The notes beneath the pieces were generated by a model, which was given only the letters and a program-made list of their open reading frames with translations, made no database searches and had not been told where the DNA came from. A program made the position numbers and the translations under genes. Shown one piece after another: positions 5,997 through 13,202 of a stretch of DNA of 21,553 nt. Position 1 is the first letter of the stretch; each line of letters begins with the position of its first letter. The stretch spans positions 1 through 21,553 of the forward strand of contig JAITKG010000185.1 of the NCBI GenBank assembly GCA_031278495.1, written 5' to 3'. The DNA is from Prevotellaceae bacterium. Its GTDB lineage: Bacteria > Bacteroidota > Bacteroidia > Bacteroidales > UBA932.

Positions 5997-6704
5997 TTAT
6001 TTTTTCATCGCTTCGGCTTTCCGCCCGGGCGACATTTTTTCAATAGCGTAACGGTAGGCAGTGCGTGGCATCACGGCTTTTTTGGAAACAACATAATCGA
6101 ATACTTCTTTTTCGTGCGCTTCACTCGCCGCTTTAAGCATCCACCCGTAACCTTTCTGCACCATGTCGTCCGTATCGGGCAACAGGCGGCTGGCAATCTC
6201 AAAAATATCTTGCAGGAAAAGTCCTTTGCGGGCAGGAATAATCAAGGTTACAGCCGCCGCGCGTTTTACCCAGCGGTTGTCCGATGTAGCCCATCGTTTT
6301 AATTCCTTTATGTATGCCGGGTATTGTTCAATGAACCCGCCCACTGTGTGGTTGCAAAGCATATCGCACATAGCCCAGTTACTCACGTAGCGGGTTACCC
6401 ACCGCTCAAAAATTTTGAAGTCAGCGGGCGTGAAATATTCACGCAGGGCGTTGCTCCAGTCGCAGGCGATGCTTGCTTCTTCTATATAGCCCGATTGCCA
6501 AAGGATTTCGCATAATGCAAAAATTTCTTCTTTCGGTTTTCCTTTGATAGTTTTGAAATGCGTTTGTGCAATTTTATGCGCCACCGCCGACTTGACGCCA
6601 ACTGTTTTGATTTTTTCTTTGAAAAAATATTGCGCCGAAGCTGCCGTTTTCGCATCCGCATTTTCTTTGAGCGCCTTGCGGACAGCTACGAGTATAGATT
6701 GCAT
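5997..6704 (-). CDS. AlkD-like DNA alkylation repair protein (HEAT-repeat DNA glycosylase family)
   Basis: A 235-aa, mostly helical protein matching the DNA alkylation repair family: FFKEKIKTVGVKSAVAHKIAQTHF near the N-terminus, then IFALCEILWQSGYIEEASIACDW, WVTRYVSNWAMCDMLCNHTVGGFI and RWVKRAAAVTLIIPARKG, with a C-terminal MVQKGYGWMLKAASE. AlkD removes N3/N7-alkylated purines using HEAT-like repeats. The W-C-D (NWAMCDML) and R-W-x-x-R-A-A patterns align with the lesion-facing Asp and Arg segments of the family. It lies 47 nt after gmk and 20 nt before the HAD gene, so it is probably cotranscribed with both. A non-enzymatic homologue is possible. Confidence 0.85.
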   Translation of the reverse strand: MQSILVAVRKALKENADAKTAASAQYFFKEKIKTVGVKSAVAHKIAQTHFKTIKGKPKEEIFALCEILWQSGYIEEASIACDWSNALREYFTPADFKIFERWVTRYVSNWAMCDMLCNHTVGGFIEQYPAYIKELKRWATSDNRWVKRAAAVTLIIPARKGLFLQDIFEIASRLLPDTDDMVQKGYGWMLKAASEAHEKEVFDYVVSKKAVMPRTAYRYAIEKMSPGRKAEAMKK

Positions 6705-6751
6705 GGCTTATTAGTGTGAATATTGTTGCAGCATAAATGCAGGGAAAACCG

Positions 6752-7384
6752 TTACTTCTTTTCCTTTTGTAAAAATTCCGCTACCAATGTTTCCGCTTCT
6801 TTCAATGCTTTTTCCAAGTTGTCGTTTACAATTATTTTATCGAATTGCGGCGCGTATGAAAGTTCTTCCTTTGCTTTCTGCAAGCGGCGTTCAATGGCTT
6901 CGGACGAATCGGTGTTGCGGTTTTGTAATCGCTCGTGCAATACATCCATAGAGGGCGGTTCTACAAACACTGCCAACGCCTGGTTGCCTAATTTTTGTTT
7001 TATATTCAAGCCTCCTTTCACATCCACGTCGCATAGCAATACCCGTCCTTTTTCCCAAACCCGCCCGGCTTCGCTTTTTGTTGTTCCGTAATAGTTCCCT
7101 GCATAGACTTCCTCCCATTCCAAAAATTCATTGCGGGAAATTTTTTCGCGAAATACTTCGGGCGTCATGAAATAATAATCTATGCCGTCTTTTTCGTCTC
7201 CGCGTGGCGCGCGGCTTGTAGCCGATATGGAAAATTCAAGTGCAGGAAATTTTTCCAGCAAATGACGGACAATAGTGGTCTTTCCCGCACCCGACGGCGC
7301 GGAAAAAATAAGTACGCTCCCCTTGCCGACAGGGGAAGCATCAAAGCATTTTTGTCCTATGGTATTTTCCTTTTTGCGTATCAT
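6752..7384 (-). CDS. gmk: Guanylate kinase
   Basis: A 210-aa protein with the P-loop APSGAGKTT at residues 29-37, SATSRAPRGDEKDGIDYYF (GMP binding), EWEEVYAGNYYGT and the LID region around RRLQKAKEE. It phosphorylates GMP to GDP with ATP in the cytosol. About 20 residues precede the usual start of the core (the P-loop is normally 7-12 residues from the N-terminus). No in-frame start codon closer to the core was seen, so a real N-terminal extension is likely. A strong terminator-like hairpin ends 9 nt upstream of the ATG, and no TAnnTTTG box was found between it and gapA, so expression may depend on read-through from gapA. Confidence 0.93.
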   Translation of the reverse strand: MIRKKENTIGQKCFDASPVGKGSVLIFSAPSGAGKTTIVRHLLEKFPALEFSISATSRAPRGDEKDGIDYYFMTPEVFREKISRNEFLEWEEVYAGNYYGTTKSEAGRVWEKGRVLLCDVDVKGGLNIKQKLGNQALAVFVEPPSMDVLHERLQNRNTDSSEAIERRLQKAKEELSYAPQFDKIIVNDNLEKALKEAETLVAEFLQKEKK

Positions 7385-7392
7385 AGCCTGTT

Positions 7393-7429
7393 AAAAAACC
7401 CGCCCCGATAAGAGGCGGGGTTTCTTATC
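7393..7429 (-). terminator. gapA terminator with an overlapping alternative hairpin (attenuator-like)
   Basis: On the minus strand, AAACCCCGCC pairs with GGCGGGTTT (one bulged C) and is followed by six T, a strong intrinsic terminator. The loop and upstream flank form a second perfect 7-bp repeat, GATAAGA / TCTTATC (read on the minus strand; plus positions 7423-7429 and 7407-7413), which is incompatible with the first. A separate small hairpin (ATCCC / GGGAT, about 7440-7455) lies upstream. The T run ends 9 nt before the gmk start. Confidence 0.7.
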
Positions 7430-7465
7430 CCTGTTATTGCATCCCTTTCGGGGATACGGGTTTGT

Positions 7466-8473
7466 TTATTTTACTGTTGCCATGTGGGCAATCAATTCCA
7501 ATACTTTGTTGGAGTAGCCCCATTCGTTGTCGTACCACGCAACGAGTTTCACGAAATTAGCGTTCAGCGCAATCCCTGCTTTCGCATCAAATACGCTGGT
7601 GCGCGGTTCGTGAATGAAATCGCTTGATACTACTTCGTCTTCGGTGTATCCTAAAATACCTTTCAATTCGCCGTCGGCGGCTTTTTTCACTGCCGTTTTT
7701 ATTTCTTCGTACGTAGCGGCTTTTTCGATACGGCAAGTCAGGTCCACTACCGAAACATCCAACGTCGGCACGCGGAGCGACATACCGGTTAACTTACCGT
7801 TCAATTCGGGAATAACTTTACCTACCGCTTTTGCTGCGCCGGTGGAAGAAGGAATGATGTTGCCGGCTGCCGCCCGCCCGCCGCGCCAGTCTTTTGCAGA
7901 AGGACCATCCACTGTTTTTTGGGTAGCGGTTGTAGCGTGTACGGTGGTCATCAACCCTTCGATGATAGTGAAGTTATCGTGGATAACTTTTGCCAGCGGC
8001 GCCAGGCAGTTGGTCGTGCAGGAAGCGTTCGACACAATAGCTTCGCCTTTGTACGTTTTGTGGTTTACGCCACATACGAACATCGGGGTATCGTCTTTCG
8101 ACGGCGCAGACATCACCACGCGCTTTGCTCCGGCTTGGATGTGCGCTTCGGCTTTCTCTTTGGTGAGGAACAAACCGGTAGATTCTACCACATATTCAGC
8201 GCCTACTTCATTCCATTTCAGGTTAGCAGGGTCTTTTTCGGCGGTTACACGAATACTGTGCCCATTGACCACCAAGTGGCCGTCTTTTACTTCTATCGAC
8301 CCTTTGAACTGCCCGTGTATGCTGTCGTAGCGCAGCATATACGCCATGTAATTCACATCTATCAAATCGTTGATACCAACAACTTCGATGTCGTTACGTT
8401 CTTCTATAGCCGCACGGAACACCAATCGTCCAATACGACCGAATCCATTAATACCTACTTTAATTTTTGACAT
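7466..8473 (-). CDS. gapA: Glyceraldehyde-3-phosphate dehydrogenase, phosphorylating (type I)
   Basis: A 335-aa protein of standard length. Visible are the Rossmann NGFGRIGR (residues 9-16), the Asp of INDL (D36) that favours NAD over NADP, the active site ASCTTNCLAPL with Cys152, His179 in TTVHATT, and the C-terminal WYDNEWGYSNKV. It oxidises glyceraldehyde-3-phosphate to 1,3-bisphosphoglycerate in glycolysis. It has its own promoter (8515-8546) and its own terminator, so it can stand as a single transcription unit. Nothing unusual was seen in the active site. Confidence 0.97.
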   Translation of the reverse strand: MSKIKVGINGFGRIGRLVFRAAIEERNDIEVVGINDLIDVNYMAYMLRYDSIHGQFKGSIEVKDGHLVVNGHSIRVTAEKDPANLKWNEVGAEYVVESTGLFLTKEKAEAHIQAGAKRVVMSAPSKDDTPMFVCGVNHKTYKGEAIVSNASCTTNCLAPLAKVIHDNFTIIEGLMTTVHATTATQKTVDGPSAKDWRGGRAAAGNIIPSSTGAAKAVGKVIPELNGKLTGMSLRVPTLDVSVVDLTCRIEKAATYEEIKTAVKKAADGELKGILGYTEDEVVSSDFIHEPRTSVFDAKAGIALNANFVKLVAWYDNEWGYSNKVLELIAHMATVK

Positions 8474-8514
8474 AATTTTTTTATTTTTTAGTTAAACTTT
8501 ATTTTTGAAGTGGG

Positions 8515-8546
8515 CAAAGGTAGTATTTTTTTTAATTTCTAACAAA
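8515..8546 (-). promoter_or_regulatory. gapA promoter
   Basis: On the minus strand, -33 TTTG (8543-8546), 20-nt spacer and -7 TACCTTTG (8515-8522). The gapA ATG follows about 41 nt later through an A/T-rich leader. Both elements match the phylum consensus. Confidence 0.8.
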
Positions 8547-8555
8547 TAAAACATC

Positions 8556-8570
8556 ACCGGAAAATCCGGT
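8556..8570. promoter_or_regulatory. Perfect dyad just upstream of the gapA promoter
   Basis: ACCGGA AAA TCCGGT, a perfect 15-bp dyad, begins 10 bp upstream of the gapA -33 element. The small HTH gene already has its own terminator at 8603-8630, so this dyad is free to be an operator for gapA. A second, weak terminator is the alternative. Confidence 0.45.
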
Positions 8571-8602
8571 AACACGATAATGTAAAACTACCTTTCAGCA
8601 TT

Positions 8603-8630
8603 AAAAAAGCGGTAAATTTATTTACCACTT
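8603..8630 (-). terminator. Terminator overlapping the stop codon of the small HTH gene
   Basis: Minus strand AAGTGGTAAA / TTTACCGCTT (8621-8630 with 8607-8616, one G-T wobble), loop TAAA, followed by a run of T. The stop codon TAA (8622-8624) lies in the upstream arm of the stem. Confidence 0.75.
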
Positions 8631-8885
8631 AATATGATTTTCTTCCAAAATTTTTTTTGCCAAGTTCAATATGGTCACATCATCGAACAACACAATACCG
8701 CCACCGGGACCTTGCTCATAGTGCAAGCCGGACGATTTCCCGTGTTCAAAATCATTGCCGCCAAAATAATTGCGGATAGTATCAACAGAAGTATTCAATA
8801 ATTCCGCAATACGGTGTATACTTCCTGTCGGCAGTGCGTCTTTGATGCGACGCAATTCATTAAATGTAATTGTAGCTCCTTCCAT
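8622..8885 (-). CDS. Small HTH-like DNA-binding protein (87 aa)
   Basis: An 87-aa protein with a likely helix-turn-helix around residues 22-41 (SIHRIAELLNTSVDTIRNYF), followed by a Gly-rich, acidic middle (YEQGPGGGIVLFDD) and a C-terminal helix (ILNLAKKILEENHIKW). The HTH resembles short regulatory proteins of Bacteroidetes that use an 'IAEkL..s..TIrn.l' motif. The regulated genes are unknown. A 13-bp palindrome in front of its start (8895-8907) could be its own operator. It is 68 nt downstream of nfeD on the same strand and may be cotranscribed with it. It has its own terminator. DNA binding is inferred from the motif only. Confidence 0.65.
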   Translation of the reverse strand: MEGATITFNELRRIKDALPTGSIHRIAELLNTSVDTIRNYFGGNDFEHGKSSGLHYEQGPGGGIVLFDDVTILNLAKKILEENHIKW

Positions 8886-8894
8886 GGTTTTAAA

Positions 8895-8907
8895 TTTAAC
8901 GGTTAAA
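8895..8907. promoter_or_regulatory. 13-bp palindrome upstream of the HTH gene, candidate autoregulatory operator
   Basis: TTTAAC G GTTAAA, perfectly symmetric about 8901, lies 9-21 bp upstream of the HTH gene start codon. A consensus TAnnTTTG box was not found in the same 68-bp spacer, so the gene may be driven from nfeD. Confidence 0.4.
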
Positions 8908-8953
8908 ATAAATTTTTAAAGTAAAATTCTATCCAAATAATAAAAATTATTTT

Positions 8954-10333
8954 TCAATCCTTTACAGCGCAATACAGTTGCCCTGTTTCATAGTGCGTGA
9001 TAACAACTATGGTATTTTTTTCAATCATTCCGTGTTCGGCTATGGCATCGTAAATTTCGCCGTTCACCTCAATTTTGCCCGATGGCCGCAACGAAGTGCA
9101 AGCCCGCCCCATCTGCCCGACCAGCGCTTCCAGTCCGGCTGGCACGCCTACATAACCGGTCGTTCCCGAAAGGTCTGTTTTCAATGCAATTCTTCCAAAC
9201 ATTTTTGTATGATATATTTTTTTTGATAAATAAATACCGCCCACTATGCCGCCAAATACGCCCACCGACACAATAAATAAAGGTTTGGCAAGCGGGCTTA
9301 AATCCCATCCTTCCGGCGTAGAAAATAAATCATTGTCAATCATCGCCAGCGCCAAACCCGCTATACACAACAGAACGCCGGATATGCCGGCAACGCCGAA
9401 ACCCGGAATGACAAAAATTTCCAACACCACTAAAACTAATCCCGCCACAAACAGCAGCAATTCCCAGTAGTCCGCCAAGCCTTCCAAATAGAGGGGCGCA
9501 AAATAAAGCAACGTCGCCGTTACCGCCACCGCCAATGGAAACCCGATGCCCGGCGACTGCAATTCAAAATAAATCCCGCCGATGATACACATCAACAAAA
9601 GCCCTTGCAACAAGGGATTCATGAGAAATAAAATAATCCTATCCAACCACGAAGGGTTATACTCTTTTATCTCGGCAGGATAAATTCCCGCCAATGACAA
9701 TACTTCGTTAATACTTTCCGCTTTCCCTTCGCTGTAGCCGGAAGCACACGCTTCATCAGCCGTAAAGGTAAGTACTTTTGTGCTGTCGATTAAGCCGGGT
9801 ACTACCACGCGCGGGTCTACCATAGCTTCGGCAATCAGCGGGTCGCGGCGCCAGACTTCCACCGTGTCGCGTCCTTGCAAGATTTTCCGCTTGCCATGCA
9901 TTTCTGCGGTGGAGCGCATCATTGAACGCATGAAGGACTGGTATTTGTCGGGCAATGCTTCGCCGGTTTGATTGACTACCGTTGCCGCGCCTATGCTTCC
10001 GCCGCCACGTATGTAGATGCTGTCGCACGCCAAAGCTATCAACGCGCCCGCCGAAGCGGCTTCATTGTCGATAAACGCCAACACCGGAATGTCGCAATAT
10101 AAAAGGGCGGTGCGGATACTGTCGGCTGCCGATAATTCGCCGCCATAGGTATTCAAGTGCAATAAAACATAGTCGCTGTTCCATTTGGCGGCTTCCCGCA
10201 ACCCCTTGTTGATAATACGCACAGCAGGCGCATCTATGTCCTGCTGAAGATGTATGACGTAAACCACTTTATTTTCCGCATAACTTAACGCAGCTATAAA
10301 CAGGAAAACAAAGAGAAGAAAACTACGGCGCAT
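8954..10333 (-). CDS. NfeD-family membrane protein with ClpP-like serine protease domain
   Basis: A 459-aa protein of the long NfeD type. An N-terminal signal peptide (MRRSFLLFVFLFIAALSYAE) is followed by a ClpP/crotonase-like domain: LHLNTYGGELSAADSIR, then FIDNEAASAGALIALACDSIY with the nucleophile Ser94, and a downstream Lys (probably K130, in PDKYQSFMRSMM) for a Ser-Lys dyad. Several membrane segments cover roughly residues 228-345, and a soluble OB-fold NfeD domain (TGYVGVPAGLEALVGQMGRACTSLRPSGKIEV) ends the protein. Such proteins usually partner stomatin-like (SPFH/prohibitin) proteins in membrane quality control. No SPFH gene was seen in the window. The HTH gene is its closest neighbour. 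Confidence 0.88.
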   Translation of the reverse strand: MRRSFLLFVFLFIAALSYAENKVVYVIHLQQDIDAPAVRIINKGLREAAKWNSDYVLLHLNTYGGELSAADSIRTALLYCDIPVLAFIDNEAASAGALIALACDSIYIRGGGSIGAATVVNQTGEALPDKYQSFMRSMMRSTAEMHGKRKILQGRDTVEVWRRDPLIAEAMVDPRVVVPGLIDSTKVLTFTADEACASGYSEGKAESINEVLSLAGIYPAEIKEYNPSWLDRIILFLMNPLLQGLLLMCIIGGIYFELQSPGIGFPLAVAVTATLLYFAPLYLEGLADYWELLLFVAGLVLVVLEIFVIPGFGVAGISGVLLCIAGLALAMIDNDLFSTPEGWDLSPLAKPLFIVSVGVFGGIVGGIYLSKKIYHTKMFGRIALKTDLSGTTGYVGVPAGLEALVGQMGRACTSLRPSGKIEVNGEIYDAIAEHGMIEKNTIVVITHYETGQLYCAVKD

Positions 10334-10353
10334 TATCTTTTGAAGATTTTCCC

Positions 10354-10361
10354 CAAAGTTA
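10354..10361 (-). promoter_or_regulatory. -7 promoter box of nfeD
   Basis: Minus strand TAACTTTG (plus 10354-10361), a TAnnTTTG match 20 nt before the nfeD ATG. No good -33 TTTG was seen at the usual spacing. The remaining spacer to 10529 is A/T-rich, and I found nothing else in it beyond a poly-T run (minus strand) at 10465-10471 that might help end the FISUMP transcript. Confidence 0.5.
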
Positions 10362-10529
10362 AGAAAATTTATTGATACTACGAATTTTTATTTTTTACAA
10401 TTTCCGGCATAAAATTGAACAACAAATAATACGGGAAGTTTTATATCGAAACGCTTCTAATTAAAAAAATGCAACAGTCCGAAAATAATATTTTAATTTA
10501 CTTCAATAGATAAATAATGTTCATGAAAA

Positions 10530-11777
10530 CTACAGTTGGCGGACACAACGCAATACTCCACTTGTCATACTTGAATTATTACCTCCGCTAAAGCAACCGC
10601 CATTCAATGTACCGCAAGTATTGGTAGCACAGTTACCGCCCCCATCATTAACATAGCAACCATAAGTCCAAATACCTGTTTGTGTAACTAGCATGGCAAG
10701 TCTCCTGCAATATACATACCAAGTATTCCGAAACCACCCTCCATATCCATGTAACGAGAAGCCATACATATTCGTTCCGTCTGCTGCAGATTGATTCCCT
10801 GACGTAGGATCCCCCCAATACGTATTACCTGCAAGTTTCAGGGCAGGGAATGTACAATTGTCGCGTAAATAGTTTAACTCAGATTCAATTGGTACTTGCC
10901 AATTGACAGGACAAATTCCTTGCGCCTCTGTTACCGTATAATAACGCCCTATAATAGGGTCTATAGAAGCCGTTTTATCACAGAACCACCTCCCCTCTGT
11001 CGTCAGTCTCAAGTCTTCTGCCAGCCACCATTTACTATCTGGCATATAAACGATTCTATACAAATTACCATCGCGCGTGTCCTTTATCCACGCTTCCCAG
11101 TTTCTTGCGCCGCTGGCGCGTTGTTGGCAAAGATGCGTAGCGTCCATGTACAAATCACTGCCGGTGTAAGGGCAATAAAGACTGCCTATACCGGGACAAC
11201 TGGTGGCGTCTGTAAATGTACTTGATGAAGTAACGGTTAAATTTGCCTTTGCGATTGTTTTAGTTGTCAAAGTTCGTGAGGGATTACTCACTATAAAATC
11301 GGTTGTTCCCTTAAAAGTAAAAGTTCCTTTATCCAGCGTTACATTTGGCGGATAGTCGGAAACGTAAGCGCACCAATTAAATTTGGTGTTCGCCGGAATG
11401 TTGGAAAGCGTTGCCGTAACTGTGGCGCTATAACTGCCGGTAACGCCATTCAGCCAAAAGCCTTTATTGGTACTTGCATCAAGGGCTGCGGTGCTTGTGG
11501 GCGAAGAGCTGACGGCGGGCGTTGCGGAAACTTCTGCACGCGTCCATGTATTGCCGGCAGTAGTGTTGTCGACATTTAGTTTTAAAAAATCAATCCATAC
11601 CCACACTTTAGCATTGTGTATTTGCCCGGTTACAGTGGGAATACTACTCCATGATACGCGGAATTGCACAGCGGGCGCAGTGTAAGTTGCACTGAGCATT
11701 TCGATGTTAATGTGGCTTTGTGCGCCTGCTGCAACGCTTGCAAGCATTGCGGAAAGAAAGAAAATTTTTGTTTTCAT
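10530..11777 (-). CDS. Secreted protein with FISUMP (Fibrobacter succinogenes major paralogous) domain
   Basis: A 415-aa protein with a signal peptide (MKTKIFFLSAMLASVAAGAQ). Residues of roughly 25-200 form Ser/Thr-rich beta-sandwich-like repeats (SATVTATLSNIPANTKFNWCAYVSDYPP). The C-terminal half has the FISUMP pattern: WEAWIKDTRDGNLYRIVYMPDSKWWLAEDLR, GRYYTVTEAQGICPVNWQVPIESELNYLRD, a GYGGWFRNTWYVY region and a closing GVLRCVRQL. Many Cys (for example CPGIGSLYCPYTG) suggest disulphides outside the cytoplasm. FISUMP proteins form large paralogous sets in Fibrobacter and Bacteroidetes, and their function is not established. It stands alone, with a 5' region full of inverted repeats and no clear promoter. 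Confidence 0.75.
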   Translation of the reverse strand: MKTKIFFLSAMLASVAAGAQSHINIEMLSATYTAPAVQFRVSWSSIPTVTGQIHNAKVWVWIDFLKLNVDNTTAGNTWTRAEVSATPAVSSSPTSTAALDASTNKGFWLNGVTGSYSATVTATLSNIPANTKFNWCAYVSDYPPNVTLDKGTFTFKGTTDFIVSNPSRTLTTKTIAKANLTVTSSSTFTDATSCPGIGSLYCPYTGSDLYMDATHLCQQRASGARNWEAWIKDTRDGNLYRIVYMPDSKWWLAEDLRLTTEGRWFCDKTASIDPIIGRYYTVTEAQGICPVNWQVPIESELNYLRDNCTFPALKLAGNTYWGDPTSGNQSAADGTNMYGFSLHGYGGWFRNTWYVYCRRLAMLVTQTGIWTYGCYVNDGGGNCATNTCGTLNGGCFSGGNNSSMTSGVLRCVRQL

Positions 11778-11817
11778 AATTTTTTTTGTTTATTTATTAT
11801 TATTTTTCGCAGCATCA

Positions 11818-11857
11818 GGGTTGTTTCCAAACACAAACCTTTTTTATAAAACAACCC
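11818..11857. repeat. Inverted repeat in the leader region of the FISUMP gene
   Basis: GGGTTGTTT (11818-11826) and AAACAACCC (11849-11857) are perfect 9-bp arms around a 22-nt loop. AGCA/TGCT outside them extends the stem with a gap. On the minus strand this lies 41 nt upstream of the FISUMP ATG and could be a leader hairpin. Confidence 0.5.
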
Positions 11858-11892
11858 CCTGCTACGATTTTTTATTCGCTGCCAAATTTCCA

Positions 11893-11926
11893 GTTTTAAT
11901 TTTTATTTTCTAGCAAAAATTAAAAC
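11893..11926. repeat. 12-bp perfect inverted repeat, A/T-rich
   Basis: GTTTTAATTTTT (11893-11904) and AAAAATTAAAAC (11915-11926), perfect, with a 10-nt loop. It could be a terminator-like or regulatory hairpin. The flanking T/A runs make terminator function possible in either direction, though there is no gene upstream on the plus strand. Confidence 0.5.
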
Positions 11927-11943
11927 GTGGTCTTTAATTTATT

Positions 11944-12050
11944 GTGTTCTGAGGCTCCGCTAAGACCCACCATAGAAACAAATTATTTTCCACGTTTATT
12001 ATATGGAACTAATTCAACTATGGTTTGAAATTTAGCGGATTTCAGAACAC
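11944..12050. repeat. 107-bp element bounded by inverted repeats (possible MITE or structured RNA)
   Basis: Outer arms GTGTTCTGA (11944-11952) and TCAGAACAC (12042-12050), then CCGCTAA (11957-11963) with TTAGCGG (12032-12038), and ACCATAG (11969-11975) with CTATGGT (12018-12024) form a nested imperfect stem. No target-site duplication was seen at the borders and no ORF inside. It fits a small non-autonomous transposable element or an RNA hairpin equally well. Confidence 0.55.
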
Positions 12051-12055
12051 TGAAT

Positions 12056-12085
12056 GTAAACCGACATTTATTGTTTCCGGTTTAC
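12056..12085. repeat. Short inverted repeat upstream of the aldo/keto reductase gene
   Basis: GTAAACCG (12056-12063) and CGGTTTAC (12078-12085), perfect 8-bp arms around a 14-nt loop. It is about 50 bp upstream of the reductase promoter, a plausible operator position. Confidence 0.4.
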
Positions 12086-12135
12086 TTTACAATAATTAAA
12101 GAACATCATTAACACTGCAAATATATTACTTTATT

Positions 12136-12168
12136 TTTAAATTCCAAATTTTATTTTTAATATCTTTG
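12136..12168 (+). promoter_or_regulatory. Promoter of the aldo/keto reductase gene
   Basis: -7 TATCTTTG at 12161-12168 with a weaker -33 (TTTA, 12136-12139) 21 nt upstream. The ATG follows after a leader of about 23 nt. Confidence 0.65.
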
Positions 12169-12191
12169 CAAACATTTTAACTCTTCAAAGT

Positions 12192-13121
12192 ATGAAAAAA
12201 ATATCATTATCCACTACGGGATTGCCGGTGTCCAATGTGGTTATGGGTTGTATGCGCCTGCAAGAACTGTCGAAGCCGGAAGCGGAAAAACTTATTCGCA
12301 CAGCCATAGACGCCGGCGTCAATTTCTTTGACCATGCCGATGTATATGGCAATGGCAAGTGCGAAACGCTTTTTGCCGAAGCCGCCTGCATGAACGACGC
12401 GCTTCGCGAAAAAATATTTATCCAAAGTAAATGCGGCATCCGGAAGACGCCGTTTGCTTATTATGATTTTTCCAAAGCGCATATCCTCGCTGCGGTGGAC
12501 GGCATTTTGCAACGGCTGAAAACAACCTATCTGGATGTGCTGCTCCTGCACCGCCCCGATGCGCTGATGGAACCCGAAGAAATAGCCGCCGCTTTCGACG
12601 CCTTGCATGCCAACGGAAAGGTACGCTACTTCGGCGTATCCAATCAAAACCCGATGCAAATAGCTTTGATACAAAAATACGTGCCGCAAAAGTTAGTCGC
12701 GAACCAACTGCAATTAAGCATCGCCCACACGCCAATGATAGATAGCGGCATTGCGGTGAATATGCGACTCGGGCAAAGCGTCGAACGCACGAACAGCGTG
12801 CTTGAGTACTGCCGCCTGCATGCTATCACCATTCAGGCATGGTCGCCTTTCCAAAAAGGATTTTTTGAAGGACCGTTTCTCGGCGATATGCAAAATTATG
12901 CGGAATTGAATACCGTCATTGACCGCATTGCCGCCAAATATAACGTACCTGATACGGCAGTGGCTGTTGGCTGGCTCACACGTCATCCGGCAAACATGCA
13001 AGTTATTTTAGGCACTACCAAAGTACAGCGGATGCTTGACGCCTGCAAGGGATCGGAGCTGCCGCTCACGCGCGAAGAGTGGTACGAAATTTACCGCGCC
13101 GCCGGCAATGTCATTCCTTAA
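12192..13121 (+). CDS. Aldo/keto reductase (YdhF-like)
   Basis: A 309-aa protein with the family tetrad visible: D47 and Y52 in FFDHADVYG, K80 in QSKCGIR and H120 in LLLHRPD. Other signs are GCMRL near the start, VRYFGVSNQNP, and LGTTK near the C-terminus that holds the NADPH phosphate. The VNFFDHADVYG...CETLFAEA arrangement matches the YdhF-type group of NADPH-dependent cytosolic reductases. The substrate is not known. It has its own promoter, and the next gene has its own promoter too. Confidence 0.9.
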   Translation: MKKISLSTTGLPVSNVVMGCMRLQELSKPEAEKLIRTAIDAGVNFFDHADVYGNGKCETLFAEAACMNDALREKIFIQSKCGIRKTPFAYYDFSKAHILAAVDGILQRLKTTYLDVLLLHRPDALMEPEEIAAAFDALHANGKVRYFGVSNQNPMQIALIQKYVPQKLVANQLQLSIAHTPMIDSGIAVNMRLGQSVERTNSVLEYCRLHAITIQAWSPFQKGFFEGPFLGDMQNYAELNTVIDRIAAKYNVPDTAVAVGWLTRHPANMQVILGTTKVQRMLDACKGSELPLTREEWYEIYRAAGNVIP

Positions 13122-13172
13122 GCCGGAATCCGGCGGTACTTGATATTTGCGCCTGCGTTCAAATCTTTTTTA

Positions 13173-13180
13173 TACCTTTG
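13173..13180 (+). promoter_or_regulatory. -7 promoter box of the ABC ATPase gene
   Basis: TACCTTTG, an exact TAnnTTTG match, 22 nt before ATG 13203. The nearest TTTG (13146-13149) is 23 nt upstream, slightly long for the -33 element. Confidence 0.55.
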
Positions 13181-13202
13181 CAACGACTATTTTTTTCAAA
13201 CT

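Noticed and set aside
7614..8470. Long ORFs (183 and 238 codons) on the plus strand opposite gapA.
   Set aside because: They are antisense shadows of the well-conserved gapA gene, with no promoter box, no family resemblance and no gene-order support.
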